Shown piece after piece: positions 14,241 through 27,913 of a DNA stretch of 64,000 nucleotides. The stretch is taken from the NCBI GenBank assembly GCA_943735955.1, contig OX030960.1, forward strand, positions 3,736,233-3,800,232. Direction: 5' to 3'. The stretch's first letter is position 1. Every line of letters begins with the position of its first letter. A model generated the notes under the pieces. That model ran no database searches. It saw only the letters and a list, made by a program, of their open reading frames with translations, and was not told the DNA's origin. A program made the translations under genes and the position numbers. The DNA comes from Piscicola geometra. Lineage: Eukaryota; Annelida; Clitellata; Hirudinida; Piscicolidae.

Positions 14241-14303
14241 TACGCCACGTTAATAATATTCATCTTATTGTATTATATTTATTTGTATTGTATTGGACAT
14301 AGG
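14233..14303. repeat. Dispersed repeat, copy A
   Basis: The stretch starting CTCGGGTTTACGCCACG and running through a TTGTATTG-rich section to GGACATAGG matches 46687-46750 in order. Shared blocks are TCGGGTTTA, GCCACG, TAATATT and repeated TTGTATTG. Copy A sits directly at the head of the SINE at 14053-14240, so it may be that element's 5' extension or a separate insertion. Confidence 0.5.
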
Positions 14304-17300
14304 TTGTTTTTTGATTGTGGATTATTCCATGAAAGTTTTATGTACATGCTTAATGAAGAATGATCGACCTAGAAATAACATTTAAAACCAATAAATAGTC
14401 ACATCAAGAGAAAACTTCGTTGAGTTTTAAATGTTTTCTAAACATTACGCTAATTATTATCATTTCAACTTTAAAACTTTTCTTTGCAATTTTTCAAAAG
14501 CTGAATTCATCGAGTTTGTCTAGGAAGAGGAAAGGATAAACAGAAAGAATGCTTGTGATGGATCGTCTGTGAGAAATCTCATACTTATGTTTTTCGGGTG
14601 TGTCGTGTGAGAAGGAAATAAGTTGGCATGTGAAAAATAAAATAAATTGTAATTTATTCGTTTTAAATTTAATTTTCAAACACGCTTAAAATGCGTTCTA
14701 CGTATATACTACAAGGCAGTTTGTTGCTGAAGAAACGAAATGAAGGCTAGGGAAATGAGAAATGTACCCAAATGAATAAACGACATTATGAAACTTGAAC
14801 CGGATGAAGAAGGAAACTTTGGCAATTTCTCAAACATGTACCCACAAATTTTGATCATTTCTCGGATGAAATGCCATGAAATATTTTTATTTTTAAAAGC
14901 AATTTTTAAGCAAATAACTCAAATGTTTTGAACTATGTGGTTCATTTAGTTAAGGAATTCAGTCGTTTTTATTTCTTGTTTTCATGAAAATCTAATTTTT
15001 AAAACTCTGTTTTTAATATAACTGTAATGGGCATTGAGTGAAAACCTCTTGCCTAATGGACTGAGAGGGTTGGAGAAGTTGAAAGGAGAGGTGCAGAGAT
15101 GAGGGGCGCATCAGAAAGAGATGGATGTATTAGTAGGTTAAAAAATATGCAACTGGAGACAGGCTGTTTGTGTGGGACTGTAAGTGGAAGAAGCAAAGAT
15201 TCGTCAGCTTGCCATGATGGGGTCTCACGTAGAGAAGGAAATAAGCAGCAGCCAGTAGTGTGTGTTTGAGCTGACAGAAGCTATCACTCTAGAGTGGGTC
15301 TGTATAGTTAGAGAAGATGCTGTACAGCATTGATGCATGTCTTCCGAGATTGACGGATGTCAACCACAATGTGCATACATATTTCTAAGTTAACATATTT
15401 TTCATAATTTGTGTTTAATGCTTTAGATACATACTAATTGATTCGAAAAATTCTATTCAAAAAGTTATTTCAAGCCGTACACACAAAAATTATTCAAAAA
15501 ATGAAAAGAACCAATTGTAGAAAAAGTCACGTCAGAAAAAAAATAGAAAAAAATGTGTTTTATAATTGTCTCTAAAGTTCTAAAATAATCATTATTTATA
15601 AACAGAATAACATGGTTTTTATATTTTTTTATAAAATAATATTAATCTTTTGAAGAATCGTTTTTCAACATTTTCATTTTTAAAAGGTATCAACTTTAAT
15701 GTCAGCTTGAACAACTTCAAAAGGCTTTCTCAAATGAAAACTCTAATTTTTTCAAACAGGGCTCTTGCAGCAGCACCAACGTGTGTAATACAAATACCTT
15801 ATTTCTTGCTCGGGTCATTAACCCGATATAAGCTAGTCTTTTCGGTTCTTTTATCTTCTTGCTAATGCATGTTGATGCCATTTTAACACCTTATTTGCCT
15901 TTTTACTTGTCTTTAGCCGTCTTAATGCCTTTTTGAGGCTGTAACTGCACTCCTTCACCTGATGATGAGCACTATAACTCTCCTTCATGTCAAGATTTTT
16001 ATAACAAGATGTTGAAGCCTAAATTAAGTTTTCAAATTGGATGCATATTTTGCATTCAATCAACAAAGTTTAAAAAGATTTTCGAGAAAAAAAAATTGTG
16101 CGTTGAGTGATAAAACATTGAGTAATTCTTTTTCTTGGATGGCTGTCTCTATAATAGATTCTCTTATCAATACCAAAATCTTAAAAATGTATTATGAATT
16201 TATTCCATATGATCGAGGGTTCAACAAAATAGTTTTTATTTATTTATTAATTAATTAATCGTTTTACAAAATTCCAAGATATTGAAAAAGTTACTCACTA
16301 GTGAAAGTTCTTTACTGCATCGTTTCAAATAAAGCCTTTTGTTATAAACTATTTGAAACATGTTCATTACAATTACTTCAAACCGGCTCAAAACCATTTT
16401 ATTATCGAATAAACTTAAAATCTTTTTCAGATGATTAGTTTATTGCAAGGAAATTATTTGAAAGTTATGAAATTATGAATGGAAGATTATTTCTTCCTGC
16501 TGTCAACCACTCGTCATTAAGGCTAATAGATTTTAAACTCCAAAGACAGATTATTTTTATTGGTTCCCTCAATAATAAAACTTCTTCTCTAGAAGCCAGC
16601 TCTCTTCATTTACGACTCACCTATATATACATACATGCACGAATACATTCATACATATATTCAGACATATTTACGCGAACATACAAGTATACTAAATAAC
16701 TTTCTGCAAATGGCATTAGTAAAAAAAATCACATACACAACCAAAATAACTAAAAAAAATACCTAAACACCTGAGACGTTTGAACAAGCTTGAAGTCACT
16801 CAAATACTTCCTTCAAAAAAGCTTTTAATGTTTTTCATTATTCGAAAATTCTTAACAACTCTAAAGCACAATCCAGCAAGGTACGTATGATTTGCATGAC
16901 TTTAAAATTCTCCAGGCTTTTACTAAGCTTTCACTAGAATTGCACATGGTCAATTGATTTCTGTACTTGTGCTTGAAAAATATTGTGATTCGGAAGGCAA
17001 CTGAGCACTTGTTTCAATTCCAAACATCTCGCCTGTTTACACAGGCTAATATTTTGTTAATATAAAAAAATCTTTTTTTACTAGTTTTTCTATTTTTCGA
17101 GTGAAATGTTTGCCGAAGGATTAATTAATTCTGTTTATTCCTTCGAGTAATTAGCTGTGTTTATGCTGCGTCTAGAAACATGACTTGAATTCAAATTTAT
17201 CGTTTCAAACCGTATATTTACAAGCAGCGCTTCGAGAAATGAAGAAGATATAAGAGAAATAAACTTTCAACTAACTCGATAAAAAACCGTTTACGTCTTG

Positions 17301-18755
17301 AAGTTGTCTTCATAAAACAACAATTTAAAACTCTCAGATGACTTCAAATATTTAAACACATTCATACAAGCATAACTGACAAACAATAAAAACAAATGTA
17401 AAATTATTCTTTTTTGAAAGTAAGAACTGGTCTGCCAGTGAGGTGCTATGGTTGAACTCAAGCTTCAAAATAGCACTCTTTTGTTCCTGAGACCACATCG
17501 AAATCATATTTGGCATTCTTCAAATAAAACCATACTTTTAGAAAGTGAAGTCTTTATGATACATTTGAGGTTAATTTTGTATTTATAAGTTTCCAATGTA
17601 ATATTTTCTCTTATTTCAATGTATTCCATTGAAAATTAAACATTAATTTACACTTTCAATTACAAAAATAGTTTTGAACTAATGTAGATGCCATCTTTTA
17701 GCCGTTTTCAGAATCATTCAAGTGGATTCCAACACATAATATACTGTTATAGTATAATTAATCAGTGAAACTACATGAAACCTCGGTGTAATGTTTCACC
17801 TTAATTAAACCCTGAGTGTTTATGACAGATCGATGTTTTGAAGAAAATAAAAATTGATCTTCCACTAATGTGCAAAGTAGATTAATGAAGGAAAGTAAAT
17901 GAATAGTCGATTATAAAATCAAAATTGGAAATAAAAGTTAATAGAGGAAATAAAAGAAAATTGAGATTGTGATAAGTCTTGAGATGGTGAGGGATAGAAG
18001 AGCTGAAATAAAAATAAGTAAAATGAATTTAGAGTTGAATGAAAATGGAGTTGAATGGTGGATGAATGCCGGGTGGACTGAGACTAACAATGCATCGGTG
18101 CATTCTGGTCTCAATGATGCCATAAGCTTCCCTTTGCTCCGACTAATGGCGCCTTTAATCTGCTAAGACAGCGGAAAGTGCTGACGCTTGAAGAGCGTAA
18201 AACGTTATGGTCTCCGCCTCTTATCATTCGCTATTATGCTTTGTAGACTTTTTATTTTTGAATGATTTTTATAATTATGTTTTTATTCTTCCAAATTTGG
18301 AAATATCATTCTTTTTTTTATACGTTATCTTGTTAAATGTGAAAAACTGCTAATATTAAAAACTATCGAAATTTTAATTGTACTGTTATCAAAACCATAC
18401 AAAATCTTCTTCAATAGCTTTTGCTGCCGCTTAATCCTACGGCTAGTTTAACTGCATAGTGTCTTTTATGCCTCTCATCTTTCTAAAGGATTTTTTAGCT
18501 TCCATAGTTTGATAACTTCCATAATTTCATCTTTTCTTCCTCCACCATAAAAAGGCATTAAAAATAAATTAATTTGACTTCGCTTATTTTTGTTTATTTC
18601 ATTTTATTATTATTTTTTTCATAAAAACCGATTTAATTTTTTAAATTTTACCTAATATTTGCAGATGGTTGAGATAATGATGCTTCTGTAAATGAATTTT
18701 TTTTTAGTCTATTCACTCATATTCGAATAAGTTCAAGTTCATATTTTCCAATTAA
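14304..18755. other. Intergenic, no gene seen; one less AT-rich patch at 15.05-15.37 kb
   Basis: No exon with a recognisable motif was found. The segment 15050-15370 is visibly richer in G and purines than its surroundings and lacks a long open frame. It could be an old repeat or a non-coding RNA, but nothing in it identifies which. Confidence 0.45.
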
Positions 18756-20620
18756 TCCATCATCATCATCATCATCAGCGAGCGGGCTGGAGATCTGGAG
18801 ACTTCTTTTTCTTTGGCATGACGAAATAAATACTGTTTGATTAACCACTATCTTAGTAAGTATTAATCTATAAAACATCATAATTGATAAATTCCCTCAA
18901 TAAATAAATAAAAGTGAGATAAGATCAATAATACGAAGTTATATGGAAAATGATTTTGCAAGGGCTACAAATGAACTTATAAATCTAAGAGAATTAAAGA
19001 ATTAATGCTCGGGAAGATTGAGCGAACTGGTCATCCTTATTTATTATTACCTATTAATTATCTTTTGTCTCACAGGTCTTGAAGTATTTTTCTCTGCTAC
19101 CAATACTTTTTTAATACTGGATAAGCATTAATCACAATAGACCATCCGTCATGCCCCTCTCCACCCAGAGTACACTTTCTTCATTTCTCGTCTGCTTCGG
19201 AAAACTGCTAAATTGAAAATATTTCGGGAGATTAGAAATTCAGACACTGATCTCATTTGGATAATTTAAAATAATTTTGAAGATTAGATAGTTAGAGGTG
19301 TGGATCGTTAAAACTAGCAAACTATAAAAGTTATTTACAATTTGATTATTTAAAAATATTATATAAAAATTCTGACAAAATAATACCTATGAAATACACT
19401 TTGATATGATGATATAAAACCACAGTAACATCTACACTTTGCATGCCAATGAACAAATTTATATAATATTTTGACATTTGCATGTTTTGTGACTTGGATC
19501 TGTGCATAATCTAATTCCCATGTCTCCGACGCGTATCCAGTCAATATATACGCTCATTATTAACACACCATCTATTTTTTATAGCAGTCAAGATGAGAGC
19601 AAAAATCATAAATAGTACTGATGACCCGGAAGCTGAAGATGGACGGGTCACGTGAGAGAATAAGAGAAGATTATGTGTTTGGGGGATGAATGGGAGATGG
19701 TCTAGTGGGTGTCGTTTGGCGAATTGAGTTATTTTGTAGCAATGAAAAGTCACTTCCAAATATATATTTTTTATTTTCATCAAATGTATCTATAAAATCT
19801 CAAAAATAATCTTCTGGTGATCAGTGAAAAGAGAGAATAGCTAAGTATTTTTTAATTGAAAATAGGCTTGGAAAAAAGTTTCAGAAAAAATAGTGAGAGC
19901 AAGAAAAAGATGTTCTTTATTTTTACAATAAACCCAAACCTTCCAGCATTGTCATGCTAATTCGGAAGTGATAGGATGATCGGAAAGCTTAGAATATTAA
20001 TAATAGAAATAATAAAAAAATGATATTGCCGTAAATATATTTTTTCATATCTATTCATAATATTGGAAGTCAATTGCGTTTTCATATTTAAAATTATAAT
20101 TCTTTCGCGGGCCAGCTAATAGGTCAAAAGGTTTTTTTTGCGGCACGATAAAATGATTTCTTCACAGCTTTCTATTTACTGACCAAGCTTTTGACTGGTC
20201 AACTTTATGCGGTGGCTGTTCTAAATCAATATACGATGGAATTTGTCGATATGATATCCTTGATCTGCCGGAATGTATGGTTGTAGACTTTGGCTGCAAT
20301 AGACAACAAGCTGAAACCTTATTAGTTGGTCATTATCTGGAGACTTTCTTTCTTGGGCAGTGGGATGATCAAACTCGATGTACATTGGATTTAGACTTGT
20401 TGTAGACTAACTTGCAGATGGTGAAAAATTTCTTAACAAAAAAATCCTCGGTGTGCTAGAGTACTGCCACTGTCATTTCATGACCAGGCCTTGAAGACCT
20501 GATTGGTTTAATCTTTTCAATTGCTTTTCGAGTCTCGGCTCAAGCTAATATTTATATTTGAAACCTCAGAGAATCGATTTTGAAGTGCAATATGGAAATC
20601 ACGCCTAGTTTCTTAGAAGT
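18756..20620 (-). mobile_element. Decayed non-LTR retrotransposon (RTE-like), reverse transcriptase remnant
   Basis: Translating the minus strand gives broken but ordered blocks. At 20612-20562 is ETRRDFHIALQNRFSEVS, resembling the segment before reverse transcriptase in RTE-type elements. At 20366-20280 is IPLPKKESLQIMTN, two stop codons, then GFSLLSIAAKVYN, which matches the PLPKKGD..NYRGISLLS..KVY block of non-LTR reverse transcriptases. At 19535-19518 is YASETW, matching the YGSETW block near the C terminus of such polyproteins. It ends at a (GAT)n tail (complement of 18758-18777). Order, orientation and spacing agree with one element of about 1.9 kb truncated at its 5' end. Stops and frame changes make it dead. 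The family name is inference. Confidence 0.68.
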
Positions 20621-23600
20621 TCCGCTGCTTCCAGTTGTAGTTGCACCTTCCGTTTGGCAGATGCTTTGTTTTTCTAAGTGAATTTTTTTCAACCTCTTAC
20701 TACATTGTAATAGAAGCCGATATTTATGGAGTGTAGGCTCGACACTTAGATACCGAATGTGTAATAAGTTTCAATTAAAACTATATAAAAATCCATAAAA
20801 AAAATTTTTTTTTTAAAAAAAAACATTTGTAATCTTTTGACAGCAAAAAAGATCTGCTTCCCAATCCTTTCCAAGCACCTTCATTTCATTCAATTTCCGT
20901 CATTTGATGCAAGAATTTCTTGGCTTTTTTTCAACACAAGCCACGAAATATAAATCTTTTTTATTTATTCTCGTCTAGGTCTTTGACGTTTCAAGTCTTT
21001 TCAATCATTCGTTTCAACATTTCATCACTAACACTAATACATTTTAAATATTTTACACTACTGCTGCAAACAAATTTGAATGGAAATGAAATACTAGCCC
21101 TGCAACAACCACCAGCGAATATTTGCATGCAGATAAAATATTCCTTTCAAAAGCAAAATCATATTTGATAGAAATCAAAAATATATTTCTCCAGCTGACG
21201 GAAAGCCTTTTTCAGAGTCTTGTTTGTAATTGAAAGCCTGCCCATCAAAACCTTTATCCTTTTATACATCTTTCTGAGGCTTTTTGTGTCTTAGAATTTT
21301 AATTTTGTTTTATGATTTTATTCAAATAATTAATCATTTATTTCTTAATATCACCGTTTTTTATATTTTCGTGAAAGCTATTGTTTCAGTTGACAATTCC
21401 TTTTATCACATTGCAAGACAGATTTTAAAACTACCTGTTATCCAATACCATCTTATTAAACTAATACGCCAGCAGCTCAACCGTTGAAATGTCGCTTCCG
21501 CTAAAGAATTATAATTGTGCATTTAAATTATTTTTACGAATAATTCAGGTTTCTTGTCTTATGAAATGAATATTTGGAAAAAAATCTTACCAAAATGTTT
21601 TTCAGTTATAAAAGGCATGCACGCACCAGCAAAAAGATGTTGTTTGTTACCAGAGCGTCAATCGGCATGCCGTTCTCCCGAGTCCCTGCGGTCGACTCAA
21701 TGCACGTTCTTTATATTTATTAGCATTTTAAACGTCCTTTATTCAGATTTGTTGGACTTCTTGGATCGTTCATCATTTATGCTGGTGTGCTTTCATTTTT
21801 AGACGAATCTTTATGTCAACTCGAAACAACGAAATCTAAATATTAATGCAACTTTTCAGGTCTGTAAAACATAGTTTTTATGATATGAATAAAAAAGAAC
21901 AAAACTTTTAGTACTATGGGGAGCAATTTAGTCTTTAGTATACTCAAAAGCTTTGCTATTTTCTCTTCTAGTTCCTTACAAAGTATAAAGGTTGTTTTGC
22001 AAGTTTTGTTGCTTTCAATTAATTTTATTAGTTATTCAAAAAGCCTTTTTTATTTCATTTTAGCTTGTTCGCTTTAATGCCCGCTAAGCAGTTTTTATCC
22101 AGACTTTTATTTCGGTTTTAATTTAGGTTTTATTTTCTTTAAATTGGGTCAAACTTCTTAATATTTACTAATTCTGAAATTACTTTTTCAAATCATTTTT
22201 CGGTTCGTGACGAAAATGAAAAACAGGCATTTTAGTCATAAAAAATAAGAAAAAATGGTGATTCAATATAGAAATAGAAAAAATAAGAAAAAGTAAACAC
22301 TGAATTTCAACCTTTAGAATATCAAAAACTAATCTGAGAGATTCTGCACAAAGAAGGAAACATGAAAAGACCTTCGCGAAGTTTAAAGTTGACTTTAAGT
22401 CAACACAAGTACGCTCAACGAGGACTCCGGTTTGCATTATCTCGTATGGCCATTCTGAAAGCAAATAAACGCTCCCTGCAACCGCTAAGAGTGAATAATT
22501 GTATGAAAATCTTTTGAGAAGTTGAAAGGTTTCGACATCTGCAACGCTGTCTTGGAGGGACATCTGGTTTTCTCAATAGGTTCGCACTTTATTTCTTTCA
22601 AGTTTAGCCGGTTGTTGTGCAACGCTCGCTTGAGTGGTCCTGAGGTTTTTTAGCTCTATTAAAAAGGCTTAAGCATTGTCATTATTATTTTTGTTATTAT
22701 TCTTGTACCCTCCTTTCTATGTATGTTTTTGTCAACCAACATCTTTTCTATTGTTTTTATTTCTTTTTATAAAGGCTAATAACGACAATTGAATGGCTGT
22801 TTACGCAGGGATAAAACATCATAATACTCCTAAAAAGTATATCTCCCTAATTATCGGTACGACAGGGCCTTGTCTCTTCTGAGAAGAATAACCGCGAAGG
22901 CGGCCCATAGGAGAATACTAAGAGTTTAAAGCATGAAATAAAAAAAAAGGTTTTTAGTTATTCGACTTTAATGGAGAATAAGATCTTCAAGCCAGAATTT
23001 AAGAAGATGAGAGTGAACAGATGTCGATATTTCTACATCTATATTTAGAGCCACGTCACAGAAACTATTACAGAATAAAAAAGAATCCACGCTCGCCTAT
23101 ATTTTCAAGTCACTGTTGCTTTTAAGCGCACTAAAGCATTGATTTAAAACAGTTCTTGTCTTTGGCACGTCGATAAATCACTCTTCAGTGCTTTTTAAAT
23201 GACCTCCTGAATTACCCATTGCCAAATAACGATGATCAACGCCACCACTACCCCATACTTTTCGGCCTGCTTGCTCTTTATATTCCTATTTTCAAAACTT
23301 TAAAGGATTAACATTTTGGTTTACAGTAATTTACTTCAACTAATAGCTTTTATTCGTTTTTGTTCGTGTGTTCTTTATTTAATGAAATTAAACCAAAAAT
23401 AAATTATCAATTTAAACATTTTATTTTGCGAAAAATACTTTTTTCGAATGCACAATCCGTCTTGTGGTAATTTTAGCGGTAGATGAACCACAGCGTATCG
23501 TATGGTAATTGGTAGGTAAATAGCAGTATGCGAAAAAAGAAAAATTGGTAAAAAATTAGGAAAAAAGACTTGACGATTTAGTATGAAATATGTTTATGAA

Positions 23601-24026
23601 AAATAAATTTTTGAAGAGTATAAAAAATAATTGAAGCAGGAATCGGTGTGAGAGAATGGGAAATAATTTAAATTCTATTTTATCTGATGCATAAATAATT
23701 AAAGCTTTTACTAATCACTTAAGATTTAAGAATCTAAGTAGAAACATTCTTGGTATTTACGACATCCAACCCTCTTAAAGGAAAGCTTTAAAGTTCGATT
23801 TAGTTCTGGTTGTAATCGTTGAGTCAAATGATTTAATTCGGATAAAAGAAAAAATGAATTCATTTTCTTTATAATTAAAACTTGATTTTTGTTTTTTTAA
23901 ACTACAAAAAAATGCTAAAACAATAATCCTTAAAATACTTATAAAAATCTAAAATTCAAAGAACCTTTTCAAAACCTCTAATGAACATATTAGAATATAT
24001 AATAATGTTTTTGAAATATAAAAAAA
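20621..24026. other. Region 3' of ASNSD1, no clear gene
   Basis: Contains the 3' flank of ASNSD1 (low coordinates being downstream on the minus strand) and AT-rich DNA. One unidentified 127-codon frame at 22180-22563 is listed separately. A GC-richer patch near 21620-21710 has no recognisable content. Confidence 0.45.
22180..22563 (-). CDS. Unidentified 127-codon open frame
   Basis: An open frame beginning MSLQDSVADVETFQLL and ending before a stop at 22180. The first 85 residues have mixed composition unlike translated AT-rich intron; the last 40 are Phe/Leu/Ile-rich and look like noise. A CAG directly precedes the ATG (GAAAACCAG|ATG), so it could equally be an exon or a repeat fragment. I recognise no domain. 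It may be chance, since one frame of this length is not surprising in 64 kb. Confidence 0.15.
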   Translation of the reverse strand: MSLQDSVADVETFQLLKRFSYNYSLLAVAGSVYLLSEWPYEIMQTGVLVERTCVDLKSTLNFAKVFSCFLLCAESLRLVFDILKVEIQCLLFLIFSISILNHHFFLFFMTKMPVFHFRHEPKNDLKK

Positions 24027-27000
24027 TTACGGTTTCTTAAAGTGTAAAAATTGATCTGAGCGGACCAATGCACCACAAACATCTGATCCCTTCTGGCCTT
24101 TAGCCTCCACCTTGGCAATTTTGGAACCAAACTGTATGGCCCTCTTCACCAACACAGCCACCTCTTCCACTCCCAACAACAACATCGCCTGCCTCAACAA
24201 CGCCTTATCACCCGCACCCTTCGGCAGAGTCAAGTCGAACTGGTAGCGTGGAAAAAGGAATATTTGAAGAAGAAAGTGGAAACTTCATGAAATAGTCTTA
24301 ATATGGTTTTTAATTTTATTATTGTCGGAGAAAACACCTTGATGTTCATTGGAAGGTCGAACAGCAACGAAGCTACGTCAATGTCCAAGAATGGAAACCT
24401 GAAAAGATGGTAGTCATTTTGTTGCTATTGCATCACACAGTAACTTTTATTTCTGAATCATAAAATATCAGATAGATTCTATGGAAAAAATCCTATCATT
24501 TATGCGTTTGAAGAATCTCTAGTATACGCTACATCCAAATCATCACCTGGCCTCTTTCCCATGGAACGACATCACGCGATCATCTCTGCCCAGGTTCCTG
24601 CTCCACAGTCTCTGAACGTCAGCCAGCAACTCTCGGCTCAAACCCTCAAAATTCTGTTCCCTTTGTGGTCCACAAACGTTTGGATTGTGAGAAATATACG
24701 TGAACTTATGTTTTGTTTTTGAATTTTAACACACACACGAATTCCATCATATTGAAAACGACTAAGTGAGCGCATTGAATTCGGAACAGTTGGAGACCTG
24801 CCGAAGCGCATGCGATGTCGTGAATAACCAGCTAGGAACTCATCGGAGCCGAGGCCTGAAAGCACGATCTGGTTCCATGAGCGTAGTTTTTCACTTTTTA
24901 TTTTTTTATTTTTTTTATTTCATCATTATATTTTATGTTTTTATTTAGTTTTAGTTTTATACAAACAAGGCGTTAAAACTTAGAGAGTTGTTCACTCACT
25001 TGAGCAGACGAGTAATAATCTTGAACGACCTCTTCTTTCCCTGCTTCATTCCTTTAAAATATTAATCATTTGATGCCTTTTGAAATAAAGAATAAACAAA
25101 TAATTAATAAAATTATTTTTAATGATGAACAAATAGATAAAGTGGCCACCAGCCTTAGTCGACCTCTTCCTCTTGATGCGAACCACAGTGCACAGCCAAT
25201 GCTGTCGTCAAGTACTGTCTTTAGTGGTTCGATCAGTCGTCTGATGTGTGTCTGTCTGTAGGTTTATTTTATTTTAATACTAACTAAATAAATATGTAAC
25301 ACTTACTATTTTAATTTATAACGTGCATACCTACATTCTTCAAGCTCCTTGACGGAAACGTCGATCTATGCAAATATAAGTTTCCCTTATCATCACCTTT
25401 AAAAAATTAATTACAATTTTTTTATTTTAATTATTTCCAAAACTTGAAAAACTTACTTCGACAAAGTTCCAATTCCGTTCTGGAAAGAGTTTAGAGAGTT
25501 CATGGAAGCCTTGTAAGCCTGTCAACCTGTCTGGAGCCGGCACACTAGGGGAGGGGTGGAATTTCAAAAAAAAGAAATAGTTATAATTATAATTATCAAT
25601 AAGGTAGGTAGTCAAAAAATTTTCCTAATGAAAAAATGAAATATGAAAAATTAATAATTAACAAACCTTGGTGTTGCATGGTCTTCATTGAAGAAAGACA
25701 CGTTCAACAAGTCTATTGGTTCCTCCTTCGTTACGAATCTGACGGATGAAAGTAACATTTTAAAATTAAATCTTATTTAGGAATTTGAAAATAAATAATT
25801 AATCAACATACTAAAAAGCAATGATGTAACCTGTGGGCCAGCATGGAGATTATGAAAGAGTCAATGCCTCCAGAGAAGAGAACGGCAACTTTGCAGTGTC
25901 CGCAAGTCTTCTCACATTTACAATCCAGAGGTGAATCGGTTGAAACTTTCGCCTCCTTAAACATTTGTCCTGTTTCATTTGATACTGCTTCTGCAGCTTT
26001 GTTAAGACTCTTTATGATATCGCTAGCAATGACGTTCACATCGACGCTACGTTCAGAGCAATGAGAACATAAGACAGGCGTCTTTCCCCTCGCAACCCTC
26101 CTCTCCACTGCACTTGACAACACCTCGAGAAACTTCTCAGTGGCTTCGAGATGGTCCCTCGTTTCAAGACGATTTCTCAAAGACCTTAGAGCAGTCTCCT
26201 CTTCAGGCCTTTCTTCGTTTTGGTGATGATTATCTTGTAACTTATTCCGAGCTCTTGATTTTTTGCTTTTCTTTGTATTTTTACTTTCTGTATCCTGAGT
26301 AAATGTCTTAGTTTCGCCCAAGACTTTATTCGCATCATCATTTCTCTCTCCTTCGCCACTCAGAATCGGTCTGTTCAATAGGATCGGAACACCAACATTT
26401 GAAACAAGAATCTCTGAAAAGTTTAAGTTCAGAGGATCTAAGTTGAAACAATCATCCAGGTTAAGAGCAGCATCTCTGCTGTGTTTGATTGTTTCTTTTT
26501 TGGCGTTCTTCCAAATCCATGGATGCAAGGTTACTGAAAAAGCTGATAAAGATGATGATGTGGATGAAGGTGATATGAGTGGTGAAGAGTTTGGAGATGA
26601 AGGCGTTAATGAGTTGTGACATTTGACACTGAAGTCAAAACAGAAGATGCCAGATGCTGAAAGCTCCTTCCAATTATTCTGCAAGAAATAAAAATAACTT
26701 TAGTAAAGTAGGATCAATTAGAAATTTACAGATTACAAATCAACTCCATTTTCTAAAAACAAAAAGTATAAAATTTATAAATGTATACTATAAATGAAGA
26801 AGCTTGTTGAAACCTCCAGTAGAGGGAGTGTTACAGAAGATATTATGAGTGGAAAAGAAATTGGAGTGGTATCAGCTCTTAGATTTTCATAGTCAAAATT
26901 TTTTTCATTGGATTCTTCAGCCGAATAATCAGCATCAAAATTTTTAGTATTAATACCACTAGTAGTATTATCACTATTGCTATAAATGTTTTCTTGTTTT

Positions 27001-27696
27001 AAAATTTGGCCTGCAACAACAAGACTTCTTCTTCCAAACAAATCTCTTCCAACCCACAATTTCTTCACATTATTCTGTTGAAAGTCAAAATTAAAATTTT
27101 AATGAAATAATAAAGAGTGGATACAGCTGATAGCACAATAGTAATTGAAGATAAAAAACTGAGCTCATAATCAAATATATAAAAATACCTGCCAGTACAC
27201 AAAAGCATAAGGCCCTTTGATAGAAGACATTAAATTCAAAACTTCTTCAGACTGTGTGCAATTAGATAATCTCTCCAATAATACCTCCCCATCATTTTCA
27301 AAGTCTGCAATCTGAAGTAGATTTTATTTAAAATATATTCCAGATAAAAATTAGGTTTTAGAAACACTTACCGATAAGCCTGCAAAGATCTCACCATTCC
27401 ACTGCAAAACATTGTCTCTGGAATCCTTCAAGGGTTGTCTTATGACAGACTGACCTCTGATATGTAAAGTAGAACCAACCAATAGTAGCGTATATTCTTC
27501 ATCAATAACGATCACTTCATACCCTATGCTATCAGGACCTCTTGTTTGCAGACTATTCAATATGCACTCAATGTGTTTGGACAAATCATTCTAAAATATA
27601 AATTTGGAAATAGGTATAATAATACATTTGATTTTTCTAGTAATGCATACTTACCTTTTGATGACTTGTGAATAAAAAGATAGCTATTCCACACAT
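24027..27696 (-). CDS. ASNSD1: Asparagine synthetase domain-containing protein 1, complete, 14 exons
   Basis: Exons (minus, 5' to 3'): 27696-27655, 27590-27372, 27311-27189, 27074-26814, 26678-25831, 25738-25667, 25544-25457, 25365-25331, 25240-25164, 25043-25000, 24868-24798, 24660-24547, 24398-24338, 24239-24027. About 755 residues; the vertebrate protein has about 640. The N terminus MCGIA supplies the Cys2 of class II glutamine amidotransferases, followed by [13 protein letters not shown] and [13 protein letters not shown]. The asparagine synthase domain has the ATP-pyrophosphatase loop LFSGGIDSF, then [63 protein letters not shown] and [10 protein letters not shown]. The order matches ASNSD1 rather than true ASNS. 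The extra length is a Ser/Pro-rich and charged stretch in exon 5. The start of exon 10 could be 25040 instead. Its exact reaction is not established in any animal. Confidence 0.95.
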
Positions 27697-27827
27697 TACG
27701 AAATAAATCTTTATTAAATGTAAAATGTAAATTTGATGTAAAACAGGGATGGAAAAATATCATTAAATTTAAATATTAATTTTTTTATATTTCAAAGCAA
27801 AGTTTCACACATATAAAAATTTCAATT

Positions 27828-27833
27828 TTTATT
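27828..27833 (-). terminator. Candidate polyadenylation signal for the Turtle-like gene
   Basis: AATAAA on the minus strand (plus TTTATT), about 610 bases beyond the stop codon at 28438 and 132 bases before the ASNSD1 ATG. The position is plausible, but the motif is common in such AT-rich DNA. Confidence 0.25.
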
Positions 27834-27913
27834 TACTTATATTTTACAGAACTGTTTATGAGTTCAAAAGAATAAAAGTTTAGAAGGGCAAAACAATTTA
27901 ACAAACATCATTT

